DNA of 64,000 bases from Singulisphaera acidiphila DSM 18658 (lineage in GTDB: Bacteria; Planctomycetota; Planctomycetia; Isosphaerales; Isosphaeraceae): positions 5,962,744 through 6,026,743 of the forward strand of contig NC_019892.1 of the NCBI RefSeq assembly GCF_000242455.2, in the 5' to 3' direction. Below the pieces are notes generated by a model. That model had not been told where the DNA came from. It saw nothing but the letters and a program-made list of their open reading frames with translations, and ran no database searches. Below, piece by piece: positions 8,406 through 17,458 of the stretch (position 1 is the stretch's first letter; every line of letters starts with the position of its first letter). Both the position numbers and the translations under genes were made by a program.

Positions 8406-10364
8406 TCAGCCCGAGGATGACGCTCCCAGGCCGAAGCCGGCCATCGATTTCGGGGGAGGCGGGAGCGTTTTCGGGTTGGCGGAGACACGGTCGCCCGGCT
8501 CGAGTCCTGAGACAACCTCGACGTAGGTTGAGTCGGCGGCACCGAGAGTGACCGGCTTCCATTCCCATTGGGTCGTTTCCGCCGTGCTTTTCTTCGCAAG
8601 CGCGGAGTAGGCCTGGTCGCCGACCCAGTGGATCGCCCGCAAGGGGACGCGGGTCACCTGGCGGCGCGACTCGATCAGGAAATTGACCTCGGCGCTCAGG
8701 CCGGGGCGAAGTTCGTCGAAGCCACCCGAATCGATGTTGACCGTCGCGTAGTAGACCTGGACGTCAAGGTTCGAGATGCTGGCCGGCGCGGGGATGGGGG
8801 TGATCTCGTTGACGGTTCCCTGGAGGGGGCGGTTGGGGAAGGCGTCGATCCGGATGATGACGCGCTGCCCTTTGTGGACCAGGCTCGTCTTCGATTCGTT
8901 GATTCGCGCCTTCACTCGCATGTTCTTCGGGTCAGGGACGTAGAAGATCGGTTGGGTCTGACGGACGGTCACACCCTCCTGGATCTGAGCCTCGACGCGC
9001 CCCCAACTATTCGTCTGGTTGGCATAGACGATGATCCCGTCCCGAGGGGCACGCATTGAGCAGTTGGCGATCATCAACTCGAGCCGCTTGAGCCGCTGGG
9101 TCTCGAGCGCGAACGCCGATTCTTGAGAGGAGAGGTCGGACTTGATGGCCTCGATTTTTGCCTGGCGGGCTTTCATGATCCGAGGCATGGTGAAGTTCTT
9201 CAGCCGGTGCTCCATCCCCTCGGCTTCGGAGAGGATGAAGGAGGCCTGGAGGTCGGCCAACTCGTCGGCTTTGACCTGGGCGTTGGCGCGGAACCCTTTC
9301 TTGGCGGCGTCACGCGACCACTCCAGGTTGAGCCGTGCCCGTTTCTGCTCGGTCTGACAGCCGGTGATGTACTGACGGATCAACTGGGCGTCTTGGGGAT
9401 AGATGCCCTCCTGATACTCACGGAGGGAAATCTCATTGACCTCGAGGATCGACTTCGCCTGCTCGACCCAGGACTTGGCCTGGAGGTAGCGAATTTGCTG
9501 GGCCTGGAGTTCGTCGCGGAACGCGGCTGAGTCCAGCTCACAGACGAGGTCGCCAGCGACGACGCGGGTTCCTTCGGGGATGATCCCGATAATTCGGGTC
9601 GATCCCGGGAGTTCGGTCGGACCGCCGCCTCCGCCACCGCCGCCTCCTCCTCCTCGTCCGCCGCCTCCGCCTCCACCACCGCCCATCATCATGTTGGGTT
9701 GCTGCTTGGGGGCCGCCTGGGTGGCGACAGGCTTGGCGCCGCGTAGCGGGATGTGTGGCTCGACAATGTAGCTGAAGCTACGGATGTCGGGCCGTTTCAT
9801 GACGTTGGACGAGGCGTCGGCAGTGGCACCGGCGGCTGCGGCGGGTGCGGCAGCCGGAGCCGCCGAGGCCACGCCGGCCCCTGCCACCTTGGCTTTGGCG
9901 GCACCGGCCTTGGGTTTCGCGGCCGCTGCCCCCTTGCCTTGCATCGCCGATTTCGCAGGCGCGGCGGGTGCGGCCGCAGCTTGCTGGGGTGCCCCGCCGG
10001 CGGCCCCCCCTTGCTGGCCACCGGCCCCGCCTCGGCCTCCTCCTCCCCCTCCCCCCTGGGCTTTGTTCATCGCGCCCCCGGTCAGCCCGATCAGAGCCTC
10101 GACTTCGCAACGAACCGTCGCGTTGTTGGCGCTCTCGAGCGTACCGTTCTCCGTCACGACCAGGGCCACGTCCCCCCGGTCGACCTCCACCGTTTCCGCG
10201 GGAGGAGCCGTCTTCGACCAGACCCGAGAGGGTCGAACGAACGCCACGAAACTTCCGGCGACCACAGTTCCGGTGACCACCGCGGCGAACGCCCAACGAT
10301 GCCAGGATGGCCGACGCTCATCAGGGATGACGAGGGGAGTGGAAGCAAGCTCATCCGAGGGCAT
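8406..10364 (-). CDS. HlyD/RND-type efflux adaptor with glycine- and alanine-rich insertions
   Basis: 652 residues with a membrane segment near the N-terminus (WAFAAVVTGTVVAGSFVAFV). The family links an inner-membrane transporter to an outer-membrane channel. The usual barrel-sandwich halves are present (VEVDRGDVALVVTENGTLES; later MRAPRDGIIVYAN), with a long hairpin between them and a beta-barrel region (MRVKARINESKTSLVHKGQRVIIRIDAF). Unusually, about 165 residues of poly-Gly and Ala/Pro-rich sequence interrupt the first lipoyl-like half. The start is the ATG with GAGAGGA 8 nt upstream; a longer N-terminus by 11 codons is possible. No transporter partner is adjacent, so it may serve one elsewhere. 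It is homologous to the adaptor at 19.6 kb. Confidence 0.82.
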   Translation of the reverse strand: MPSDELASTPLVIPDERRPSWHRWAFAAVVTGTVVAGSFVAFVRPSRVWSKTAPPAETVEVDRGDVALVVTENGTLESANNATVRCEVEALIGLTGGAMNKAQGGGGGGGRGGAGGQQGGAAGGAPQQAAAAPAAPAKSAMQGKGAAAAKPKAGAAKAKVAGAGVASAAPAAAPAAAAGATADASSNVMKRPDIRSFSYIVEPHIPLRGAKPVATQAAPKQQPNMMMGGGGGGGGGRGGGGGGGGGGGPTELPGSTRIIGIIPEGTRVVAGDLVCELDSAAFRDELQAQQIRYLQAKSWVEQAKSILEVNEISLREYQEGIYPQDAQLIRQYITGCQTEQKRARLNLEWSRDAAKKGFRANAQVKADELADLQASFILSEAEGMEHRLKNFTMPRIMKARQAKIEAIKSDLSSQESAFALETQRLKRLELMIANCSMRAPRDGIIVYANQTNSWGRVEAQIQEGVTVRQTQPIFYVPDPKNMRVKARINESKTSLVHKGQRVIIRIDAFPNRPLQGTVNEITPIPAPASISNLDVQVYYATVNIDSGGFDELRPGLSAEVNFLIESRRQVTRVPLRAIHWVGDQAYSALAKKSTAETTQWEWKPVTLGAADSTYVEVVSGLEPGDRVSANPKTLPPPPKSMAGFGLGASSSG

Positions 10365-10849
10365 TGAAAAATTCCTCTCAAACTCAAACGCGGGCACGAA
10401 AAAGGACTAGGCGATCCGGTGCGTTTCCCGCGACAAGTCCACTCTATTATCGACTGATTCGGTCGTCGGTCAATCATTTCCCAGAGTCGTCAATCGAAGC
10501 CATCTTCGGGCCAGATAAGCGGTTGGGTTCGTCCCGCTGAGCTGGTATATTGGGACACTTGGGAAGAATCGAAAAAGTCGTTCTACGTTAGAAATAGCGA
10601 CGAACGGAAGCGGCCTGGCCACCTTCGGATTGTGGCTTTACCGCAATTGATGCCGTGTTCTCGATCCGGCCCTCTTGGAGTCGACGCCTTCAAAGGGGTC
10701 TAGCGAACATGTCGCGCGGTCCTTGGGTTGATAACCTAAGCCAAGGAGTGAGCTGGGGTTGTGTTTGAAAGGTCCTCGGTGTTCCTGTTGGACCGCACGC
10801 CGAGCGGCCTGCCTCTTGACGAGCCATTCAGGATCTTGGAGTCGGCACC
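10365..10849. other. Divergent intergenic region
   Basis: About 485 bp between the divergent efflux adaptor and the matrixin-like protease. It must hold both promoters, but I see no convincing -35/-10 pair and no RNA gene. The protease has TTGGAG about 10 nt before its ATG. Confidence 0.4.
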
Positions 10850-12466
10850 ATGTTGCAGTTGCGTCATCGGGCGAAGCGTCACGAGGAAGGTGGACGCTGG
10901 AAATCGTCACGCAGGCGGTTGGAGTGGGACTGCCTTGAGGAGCGAATGCTCCTGGCAACGGTTGGGTACGACTACGTCCTCAGCGGAACGAGCTGGGTCG
11001 ACCCGAGCCACATCACGTATAGCATCGCACCCGACGGCGTGTTCTGGGATCACGGCACGAACATCCTCAACGCAACCTTCAACGCCAAATTCGGCAACGG
11101 GGTCTGGCAGCGGCAGTTCGCCTTGGCCTTGGCGACCTGGGAGTCGGTGGCCAATATCAACATCGCCCAGGTCGCCGACTCGGCCCTGGGGTTCGGCACC
11201 TATGGCAAGTCCCAGGGGGACCCACGCTTCGGTGATATCCGGCTCGGCGGAGCGGCTTTCTCCAGCGCCAGCGATTCCATCCTCGCCGTCGGCTACTTTC
11301 CTCCCCCCCAGGGGACGACCGAAGCGGGCGACCTCGAAATCAACACCACGAAGAACTTTACGATCGGGGGAGGGGGGGGCTACGACCTCTATAGCGTGCT
11401 CCTCCATGAGACCGGCCATGCGCTTGGGCTGGACCATTCGCTCAACCCCAATGCCGTGATGTATGCCAGCTATCAGGGCGTTCGGACCGGGCTTCAGCCT
11501 GAGGACATCGCCGGGATCCAAGCGATCTACGGGGCCCGGACCCTGGATGCGTACCAAACGCAGGGGCTCGGTTTGGGCTGGTCCAGCGCGATCGACGTGA
11601 CGGCCGGTCTCGGGAACACGCGGCAAACGACGGTCGGGAATGTCTCGCTGGCCTCGATCGGCGCGACCGAGTATTTCACTGTGGTCGCCCCTAACACTCC
11701 GGGAGCGACTCTGCAGATCACGGCGGCCGCCGGCAACGTGAGCCTTCTCAGCCCCAAACTGAGTGTTTACGACAGCTCCGGCAACCTTCTCGGGGCAGCG
11801 GCGAATCCGTCGGCCTGGAGCAACAATGTCTCGGTGAATACCGCCCAGATCGTGCCCGGCCAGCGCTATTACGTGGTCGTGACGGGGGCGACCAACGATG
11901 TCTTCTCGGTCGGTGCCTATCACCTTCAGGTCGCGTTTACGGGAGGCACTCAGCCGAACAACCCGTCCGCGCCGCCACTCACGACGTCCCCCCCGGGAGG
12001 AACGACCACACCTCCCCCGGTTGTGCCCCCGGTCATCGGACCCACGGTGTTGCCGGATCGGTTCGAGCCGAACAACACGTTCGCCCAGGCGACCAACCTC
12101 GGCCTTGTCGCCGGCTCCGTCACGGTTGGAAATCTGACTCTCGACACCGCCGGCGACCTGGACAACTTCGTCTTTCGGAACGGCAAGGCGGGCATCTACC
12201 GTGTTGTCGCCGGTGGTACGGCCATTCGCATCTTCGACGGCTTCGGGAACCAGCTTGCGGCGGGTACCGGGGAGCTTTTGATCCGGGTTTTCAGGCCTCG
12301 AACGTCGCTCTATGTTCAGATCAGTTCGGCTACGGGAACGGTTAATGAGAACTATTCATTGATCGTTTCCGCACAGAAGGCGAAGGCGGCGGTTACTCCA
12401 CCGGTCAAGGTCCGGCGACCCCCTCTTCGGCCGGTCGTGCATGCGCCGGTTCGGCCGCGGCGCTAG
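10850..12466 (+). CDS. Secreted matrixin-like metalloprotease with LEPRxLL-type leader
   Basis: 538 residues. The N-terminus is basic and carries LEERMLLATV, a variant of the planctomycete LEPRxLL motif that marks surface and secreted proteins. The catalytic domain covers residues 40-230 and contains HETGHALGLDHS, the full HExxHxxGxxH zinc site followed by the Ser typical of matrixins, and the downstream Met-turn AVMYASY. After it come two beta-sandwich domains (about 250-365 and 400-505) of the bacterial pre-peptidase C-terminal type (DRFEPNNTFAQATNLG), joined by a Pro/Thr linker, and a basic Pro-rich tail. It is likely an extracellular or cell-surface protease. Confidence 0.88.
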   Translation: MLQLRHRAKRHEEGGRWKSSRRRLEWDCLEERMLLATVGYDYVLSGTSWVDPSHITYSIAPDGVFWDHGTNILNATFNAKFGNGVWQRQFALALATWESVANINIAQVADSALGFGTYGKSQGDPRFGDIRLGGAAFSSASDSILAVGYFPPPQGTTEAGDLEINTTKNFTIGGGGGYDLYSVLLHETGHALGLDHSLNPNAVMYASYQGVRTGLQPEDIAGIQAIYGARTLDAYQTQGLGLGWSSAIDVTAGLGNTRQTTVGNVSLASIGATEYFTVVAPNTPGATLQITAAAGNVSLLSPKLSVYDSSGNLLGAAANPSAWSNNVSVNTAQIVPGQRYYVVVTGATNDVFSVGAYHLQVAFTGGTQPNNPSAPPLTTSPPGGTTTPPPVVPPVIGPTVLPDRFEPNNTFAQATNLGLVAGSVTVGNLTLDTAGDLDNFVFRNGKAGIYRVVAGGTAIRIFDGFGNQLAAGTGELLIRVFRPRTSLYVQISSATGTVNENYSLIVSAQKAKAAVTPPVKVRRPPLRPVVHAPVRPRR

Positions 12467-12503
12467 GCCCATTGAAGCCGTCCTTGAGCGTATGGTAGGG
12501 TGG

Positions 12504-12532
12504 GCGCACCGGAACTTGAATCCCCGGTGCGC
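12504..12532 (+). terminator. Hairpin after the matrixin-like gene
   Basis: GCGCACCGG and CCGGTGCGC form a 9-bp stem with an 11-nt loop, 38 bp after the stop codon. No U-run follows, so termination is uncertain; it could also be a 5' element of the SOD transcript. Confidence 0.35.
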
Positions 12533-12595
12533 ACCGTCCCGTCTCTGATCTGAAGGCCCAACGCCTCGGGGCAGATCCAACCAAGGAGCGACGTC

Positions 12596-13216
12596 ATGGC
12601 TGAATACTCTCTGCCTCCTTTGCCTTATGACTATGGTGCCTTGGAGCCGCACATCAGCGCCAAGACCATGCAGTTCCACCACGACAAGCATCATCAGGCG
12701 TACGTCACCAACGTCAACGCCGCCCTCAAGGACCACCCCGACCATCAGGGGAAGCCGATTGAGGAGTTGATCGCCAATCTCAATGCGCTGCCCGAGGCGA
12801 TTCGCACCGCGGTCCGCAACAATGGTGGCGGCCATGCCAACCATTCCTTGTTCTGGCAGATCATGAAGCCGGGCGGGGGCGGTGAGCCGACCGGGGCGCT
12901 GGGGCAGGCGATCGCCAGCGAACTCGGTGGGTTTGCTGCGTTCAAAGAGGCACTCAACAAGGCGGGAACCACTCGGTTCGGCTCAGGCTGGGGTTGGCTC
13001 GTCCTGGGCAAGGACGGCAAGCTTGCTGTGACCTCGACCGCCAACCAGGACAGCCCCATCATGGAAGGGCTGACCCCGCTCATGGGCGTCGACGTCTGGG
13101 AGCACGCCTACTACCTCGACTATCAGAATCGCCGCCCCGACTACCTTGCCTCCTGGTGGAATACGCTCAACTGGGAAGAGATCGGGCGCCGGTACGACGC
13201 AGCCAAGGCCAAGTAA
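12596..13216 (+). CDS. sodA: Superoxide dismutase, Mn-type
   Basis: 206 residues, the normal length. The metal ligands are all visible: His in HISAKTMQFHHDKHHQAY (two family His residues), and Asp and His in DVWEHAYYLDY. GGHANHSLFW and NQDSPI contain the Gly/Gln arrangement usual for Mn rather than Fe enzymes, although cambialistic forms cannot be excluded. It lacks a signal peptide and so acts in the cytoplasm, converting superoxide to peroxide. The ATG follows AAGGAGCGACGTC. It is monocistronic, judging from the promoter downstream and the hairpin upstream. Confidence 0.95.
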   Translation: MAEYSLPPLPYDYGALEPHISAKTMQFHHDKHHQAYVTNVNAALKDHPDHQGKPIEELIANLNALPEAIRTAVRNNGGGHANHSLFWQIMKPGGGGEPTGALGQAIASELGGFAAFKEALNKAGTTRFGSGWGWLVLGKDGKLAVTSTANQDSPIMEGLTPLMGVDVWEHAYYLDYQNRRPDYLASWWNTLNWEEIGRRYDAAKAK

Positions 13217-13279
13217 CCGAGGCCGGCCCAGGGTGGGCGAATGCACGGGCCCCTGACTTTCCGGTCCGTTGCGGATCGC

Positions 13280-13307
13280 TTGACCAATACCTGGATTTCG
13301 GTATGAT
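13280..13307 (+). promoter_or_regulatory. Sigma70-type promoter candidate upstream of the lipoprotein gene
   Basis: TTGACC and TATGAT separated by 16 nt. The predicted start point is near 13314, giving a leader of about 175 nt before the lipoprotein ATG. Confidence 0.4.
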
Positions 13308-13489
13308 CCGGACGCGCCGAAGGGAGGAATCACTCTCTTTGGCGGCGTCCGGTTTCCGTTAGCCACTTTGCCAAACACCTCGTTCGGTGGAACATCACGA
13401 CGCCTCGGCACGATGCTGCGACGCGATGGCCCGTTCAGGGTCGGTCGTGAAGCGTGTCCTTTTCTTCCAAAGAACGAGGAGACTCGCCG

Positions 13490-13915
13490 ATGGATCGGCT
13501 TAAATTGACTCTGGCCGGTTGCGGCCTCGCGGCGGTTCTGACGGTCTCAGGTTGTCGTAACCTCCGCTCTGAAGTTCCCCCCGGGCGTCCGTTTGCCAGT
13601 GAAGGGAGCCAGCCCTCCGTCGGGTTCAGCTCTGACCCGCACCCCAACACGGGCCTCGGGGCTATGCCAGGCGGTCCGGGTTCGGCCCCAGGGATGCCGC
13701 AAGATTCGGCCAGCCAATTCGGAACACCTCCGCCGGGAGCGTCCGACCGATACGGTGCGCCGACGGACAATGCCTATGGTCCTCCCGGGACCTCCACCCT
13801 GGCTCCGCCCCCGTCGCTGGGAACCGACTCTTTGGCTCCGTCGGCTGCGACTCCGGGTGTTCCCTCGGTTCCGGGCTCCGCCGGTCTGCCAGGTTCGGCC
13901 CCTGCTCCTCAATAA
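13490..13915 (+). CDS. Small Pro/Ser-rich lipoprotein, unknown function
   Basis: 141 residues. The signal peptide LAGCGLAAVLTVSGC ends in a clear lipobox (VSGC), so the mature protein would be lipidated at Cys. The rest is low-complexity and rich in Pro, Gly, Ser and Ala with no domain. The chosen ATG has GAGGAG 9 nt upstream, and the GTG at 13454 is less likely. Planctomycetes carry many such short lipoproteins, and no function can be assigned. Confidence 0.7.
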   Translation: MDRLKLTLAGCGLAAVLTVSGCRNLRSEVPPGRPFASEGSQPSVGFSSDPHPNTGLGAMPGGPGSAPGMPQDSASQFGTPPPGASDRYGAPTDNAYGPPGTSTLAPPPSLGTDSLAPSAATPGVPSVPGSAGLPGSAPAPQ

Positions 13916-14026
13916 GTCCGTTGCCGTCGTTTTCAAGGGGCGCGTTCACCGCGTCGATCACCTTCGAGAGTGGTCGTAACGACGCGAGGTTTGGTCCGGG
14001 CCATCCGGTCGGAAAACAGGATTTCG

Positions 14027-14857
14027 ATGGGTGATGACCCGGGGGCCGCGGGTTGGAATGGGCCCGAGACACTCGGCGAAGACTCGCCTGAGCCCGAGTC
14101 TGTTGACGACAATGTCATTCCCCCAAGTGGGTTCGCCTGCGCCATGGATGAGTCTCTGACAATCCTCTTTGAGGACGCGCATTGCCTGGCGATCGTCAAG
14201 CCGGGGGGCGAGTTGACGCAGGGACCGAGCGGAGGGCGGGAAACGACGCTCGAGGCGAGGGTGCGCCGCTACCTCTGCCCCGACGATCCGGCCTCGGTGT
14301 ATCTGGGCACGGTGCATCGGTTGGACCGCCCCGTCTCAGGGGTCATCCTCTGGGCGAAGACCCTGAAGGCGGCTCGGCGGTTGGCAGCCCAGTTCGCTGC
14401 CCGTCAGCCGCGCAAGGAGTACTGGGCGATCGTCGAAGGGACGACCGCCCCGCTTGGCGACGAAGGGGAGTGGAATGACTGGCTGACGGACCCTGACGGC
14501 TCGGGGGTCGTTCATTCGGTCGAGACCGAGGCGCCGAGAACGCGCCAGGCCATCACCCGATTCCGGAAGAGCCCCGCCTTGATGCTCCCGGAAAACTGCT
14601 GCTGGCTTCGCCTCTGGCCGGAGACGGGCAGGACTCATCAGCTTCGGGCCCAGGCGGCCCACCGCGGTCTAGCCATCCTGGGCGATCGGGTTTACGGCTC
14701 TAACCGCCCCTTTCTTCAAGGCATTGCCCTGCACGCCAGGACGCTACGCGTCCGTCACCCGATCCTGGGCACCACGATCGACCTGCTCGCGCCGCTGCCG
14801 GCCACCTGGACGGAGCAGGGGATCGTCTTGCCCGAAATGCCGAATCCCGAGGCCTAG
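14027..14857 (+). CDS. RluA-family RNA pseudouridine synthase
   Basis: 276 residues. The motif HRLDRPVSGVILWAK holds the catalytic Asp, and the family sequences KPGGELTQ, KEYWAIVEG and the RTHQLRAQAAHRGLAILGD segment follow. The family isomerises uridine to pseudouridine in rRNA or tRNA; no S4 domain is present, so the exact target is unknown. The start chosen has AGGA 6 nt upstream. About 35 residues before MDESLTILFED are not part of the fold, so a start at 14144 is possible. The stop TAG is formed by the 4-bp target site of the following IS1380 element, so the coding sequence is intact. Confidence 0.85.
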   Translation: MGDDPGAAGWNGPETLGEDSPEPESVDDNVIPPSGFACAMDESLTILFEDAHCLAIVKPGGELTQGPSGGRETTLEARVRRYLCPDDPASVYLGTVHRLDRPVSGVILWAKTLKAARRLAAQFAARQPRKEYWAIVEGTTAPLGDEGEWNDWLTDPDGSGVVHSVETEAPRTRQAITRFRKSPALMLPENCCWLRLWPETGRTHQLRAQAAHRGLAILGDRVYGSNRPFLQGIALHARTLRVRHPILGTTIDLLAPLPATWTEQGIVLPEMPNPEA

Positions 14858-16619
14858 CCTGGATTTCTCACCCTATTCTTTCGGGGTCCGATCGCTCGAC
14901 GATTTCGACGGCTCGCCCCCGCCACCCGCGGCCTGCGTGGTCTCCCGCTTGCTCATCACGTCGGCGTGGACCTGATCGGACCTCTTCACGCCAACGCGAA
15001 CCTGGTTCCTCAGGCCCCCGCGCCCAGGCGGGGGCGCACCCCGATCCTCACCCCTCCTCAGGGAGGGGCTTTCCCGCCTCATTTGACTGGGTCTCCTCGT
15101 TTCAGCACCTCGGGATCAAGGGCCCCGACCGCGCCAAGTTGGTGTGCACACGCCGAAACACTTCCGCATACGGACAACCGCTCGAGAACTTCACCCACAC
15201 CTTGCGAACCGTCACCCGCACCAACGCCCCGATCTTCAAGAGCTTCAGACGGATCGTTTGGCACTGCGCCTCGGCCATCGCCGTTCCCGCCAGCCCCAGC
15301 CGCCGCAACGCCTCCAGCAACACGTAGGCGATCGAGGAGAAGAACAGCCGGATCTGGTTGGCACGCATCGTGTGGGCACTGGTCCGATCGGCGAACAGAT
15401 GGAGTTGCTGCTCCTTGATCCGGTTCTCCATCTCACCGCGACCGCAGTAGTCTTGCTCGTACAGCGGCGGCGCCGCTCGTTCCTCGACCGTGAGCGACGT
15501 GACCACGAACCGCGGGTTGGCCCCCTTGCCCAGATGCTCGGCCTTGGCCACCACCCGACGTTCTCGGCTCCAGGTCTTCTGCGTTTGATAACGCAACTCG
15601 GCGAAGACCCGGGACGGCTGTTTCGTCGCCTCGAATTGCTGGCGTGCTTGGGCCAATTCCGTCGCGATCGCCGCCGTCAGCCGGGTGTTCTTGGCCAGGC
15701 CGATCAGGTAATCCACGCCGTTGTCCTCACACCAGCGAAGGATCTCCTCGCGGCAGAACCCGCTGTCGGCGCGGATCAGGATCTTCACCTGAGGCCACGC
15801 CTGGCGGATCTGCGAGACGATCCGCTTGAGGGACTTCACCGAGCCGGCGCTGGCATCAATGTCGGAGGGACGCAGCCGGGCACAGAGCAGGTGGTCGCCG
15901 CAGAAGATGTAGAGCGGGAGATAGCAGTATCCCTTGTAGTAGCCGTGGAAAAAGCGGCCAAGTTGGCGGCCATGGACCGTGTCGTCGGTGGCGTCGAGGT
16001 CCAAAACGATCCGCTCGGGGGGTCGGCTGTGGGCCTGAAGAAAGAGGGTAACGAAGAGCCGTTCGACCTCATGGGTCTGACAGGTGATCTTCTTGTAACG
16101 GCTCTGTCCGTCGGCCCCGACAGGGGTCAGTTCCAAGCGGTTGAGGGTACTCTTGCCAGCCAGCGGCTTGCCGCGATCGCGGAGCCGTGGCCGGTCCTGG
16201 CCGGTGGGATCGGTCTTGCCGACGACGGTGGCCAGTAACGGATCGCAGCGGAGATCGTCGTGGTCGTTGAGGTCTTCGTAGCCCAAGGCCAGACCATAGA
16301 CGCGTTGGGCCAGGAGGTGTTCCAGGGGGTGCTCGACGAGGTCAGGATCGCGATGGTCGGTAAAGCAGGCGGCGAACTGGCGGATGATCCCGGTGCGGGC
16401 TTCGATCTGACGGAGCAGAAGTGCACCGCCGTCGGAAGAGATGGCGCCCCCGTCAAAATCGGCGAGCACTTGGCGGTGACCGAGGATGGAAAAGTCGAGG
16501 TAAGTCGAGTTACACTCTGTAGCCATCGGGCTGCCTTGGTTCGGTGTCAAAAGTGGTTGTCGCAATTCCACCTATGACACGCAAGGCAGCCCGATTCAAT
16601 CCCTGGTGAGAAATCCAGG
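14858..16619 (-). mobile_element. Intact IS1380-family insertion sequence
   Basis: The ends are perfect 15-bp inverted repeats (CCTGGATTTCTCACC at the left, its complement at the right), flanked by the direct repeat CTAG at 14854-14857 and 16620-16623. The element is 1,762 bp with one transposase on the minus strand. About 240 bp between the left end and the transposase stop contain no gene but hold two GC hairpins (near 15018-15038 and 15052-15069) that may stop read-through. All structural parts are intact, so it could still move. Confidence 0.93.
15102..16526 (-). CDS. IS1380-family transposase
   Basis: 474 residues, full length for the family. Seen: FDGGAISSDGGALLLRQIE near the N-terminus, ERIVLDLDATDDTVHGRQ (first catalytic Asp), KILIRADSGFCREEILRWCE (second Asp) and GRGEMENRIKEQQLHLFADRTS (catalytic Glu). 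The ATG has AAGG 8 nt before it and lies 93 bp inside the right end. DDE chemistry moves the element by cut and paste. No frameshift or stop interrupts it. Confidence 0.93.
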   Translation of the reverse strand: MATECNSTYLDFSILGHRQVLADFDGGAISSDGGALLLRQIEARTGIIRQFAACFTDHRDPDLVEHPLEHLLAQRVYGLALGYEDLNDHDDLRCDPLLATVVGKTDPTGQDRPRLRDRGKPLAGKSTLNRLELTPVGADGQSRYKKITCQTHEVERLFVTLFLQAHSRPPERIVLDLDATDDTVHGRQLGRFFHGYYKGYCYLPLYIFCGDHLLCARLRPSDIDASAGSVKSLKRIVSQIRQAWPQVKILIRADSGFCREEILRWCEDNGVDYLIGLAKNTRLTAAIATELAQARQQFEATKQPSRVFAELRYQTQKTWSRERRVVAKAEHLGKGANPRFVVTSLTVEERAAPPLYEQDYCGRGEMENRIKEQQLHLFADRTSAHTMRANQIRLFFSSIAYVLLEALRRLGLAGTAMAEAQCQTIRLKLLKIGALVRVTVRKVWVKFSSGCPYAEVFRRVHTNLARSGPLIPRC

Positions 16620-16682
16620 CTAGCCGGGGTCCCTTCTCGTTTGCGTTCGATCGCCGGCCGTGACCGCTCCGCTCTTCCTATC

Positions 16683-17162
16683 TTACTCAATGGCAATCTT
16701 GATGATCCGGAGACGCAGCGTTCCCGAGGGAATGGGCACCTCGACTTCCTCGTCCAGCTTCTTGCCAACCAGCGCTTGTCCGATCGGACTGGTCAGCAGG
16801 ATCTTGTTCTGGTCATAGTCTTCATCGCCGGGCCCGACGAGAATGAAGTCTTCCTCATCGTTCAGCGCCAGGTCGAGCACGCGCACGCGCGAACCGAACA
16901 CGACTCGGTCGGTGGGCAAGGTCGACTTGTCGACAATCATCCCTCGGCCGAGCTTATCCTGAAGCTCGTTGATCCGCGCCTGAAGCATGCCCTGCGCCTC
17001 GCAGGCCGCGTCGAATTCGGCATTCTCGGAAAGGTCGCCGAAGTCCCGCGCCGTGGCTATCTGCTCGGCGATCCGGGGCATGTCCTCATTTTTCATCTTG
17101 TCGAGCTGGGCTTTGAGTCGGTCATAGCCTTCCTTCGACATCGGAATTCGATCCGTGGACAT
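16683..17162 (-). CDS. greA: Transcription elongation factor GreA/GreB
   Basis: 159 residues. The N-terminal coiled coil is MSKEGYDRLKAQLDKMKNEDMPRIAEQI, with the acidic tip in RDFGDLSENAEFDAA, the residues that enter the RNA polymerase secondary channel. The C-terminal FKBP-like domain follows (ILLTSPIGQALVGKKLDEEVEVPIPSG). The protein stimulates cleavage of backtracked RNA. A longer frame exists, but the ATG with GGAG about 10 nt upstream begins exactly at the family N-terminus. It originally lay about 60 bp beyond the pseudouridine synthase, convergent to it, before the IS1380 insertion. Confidence 0.93.
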   Translation of the reverse strand: MSTDRIPMSKEGYDRLKAQLDKMKNEDMPRIAEQIATARDFGDLSENAEFDAACEAQGMLQARINELQDKLGRGMIVDKSTLPTDRVVFGSRVRVLDLALNDEEDFILVGPGDEDYDQNKILLTSPIGQALVGKKLDEEVEVPIPSGTLRLRIIKIAIE

Positions 17163-17298
17163 GCCTATCTGCTCCCAATCGTCCTGCGGCCGCGTCGCGC
17201 CAATTAGGGCTGAAAGCTTAATATTGGACGCCGGTCGGGAACGCATCAGTGGTCTATGGAATGGTGTGGGGAAGTCCCTTGGAAGTCTAGAAGCAAAC

Positions 17299-17331
17299 AC
17301 CGCGGCCCCCGGGTGAACCCGGTGCCGCGGT
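17299..17331. terminator. GC-rich hairpin between the exporter operon and greA
   Basis: ACCGCGGC/GCCGCGGT outer stem plus a CCGGG/CCCGG inner stem around a TGAA loop, with a small internal bulge. No U-run is present. It could end the exporter operon transcript or act in the greA leader. Confidence 0.4.
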
Positions 17332-17458
17332 CAACATCGCAATTTAGACTAGTCTTCACGATCGCCGGACGCAACCCCAAGCCCGACAAGCGTGCATGAG
17401 GTGATGGGCTGCGGTTGATTGCCATGACCCTTGGGGCGATTGCCAGACCTGCGATTGC

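Noticed and set aside
15144..16238. 364-codon open frame antisense to the IS1380 transposase
   Set aside because: A mirror of a conserved high-GC gene; no domain and no ribosome site.
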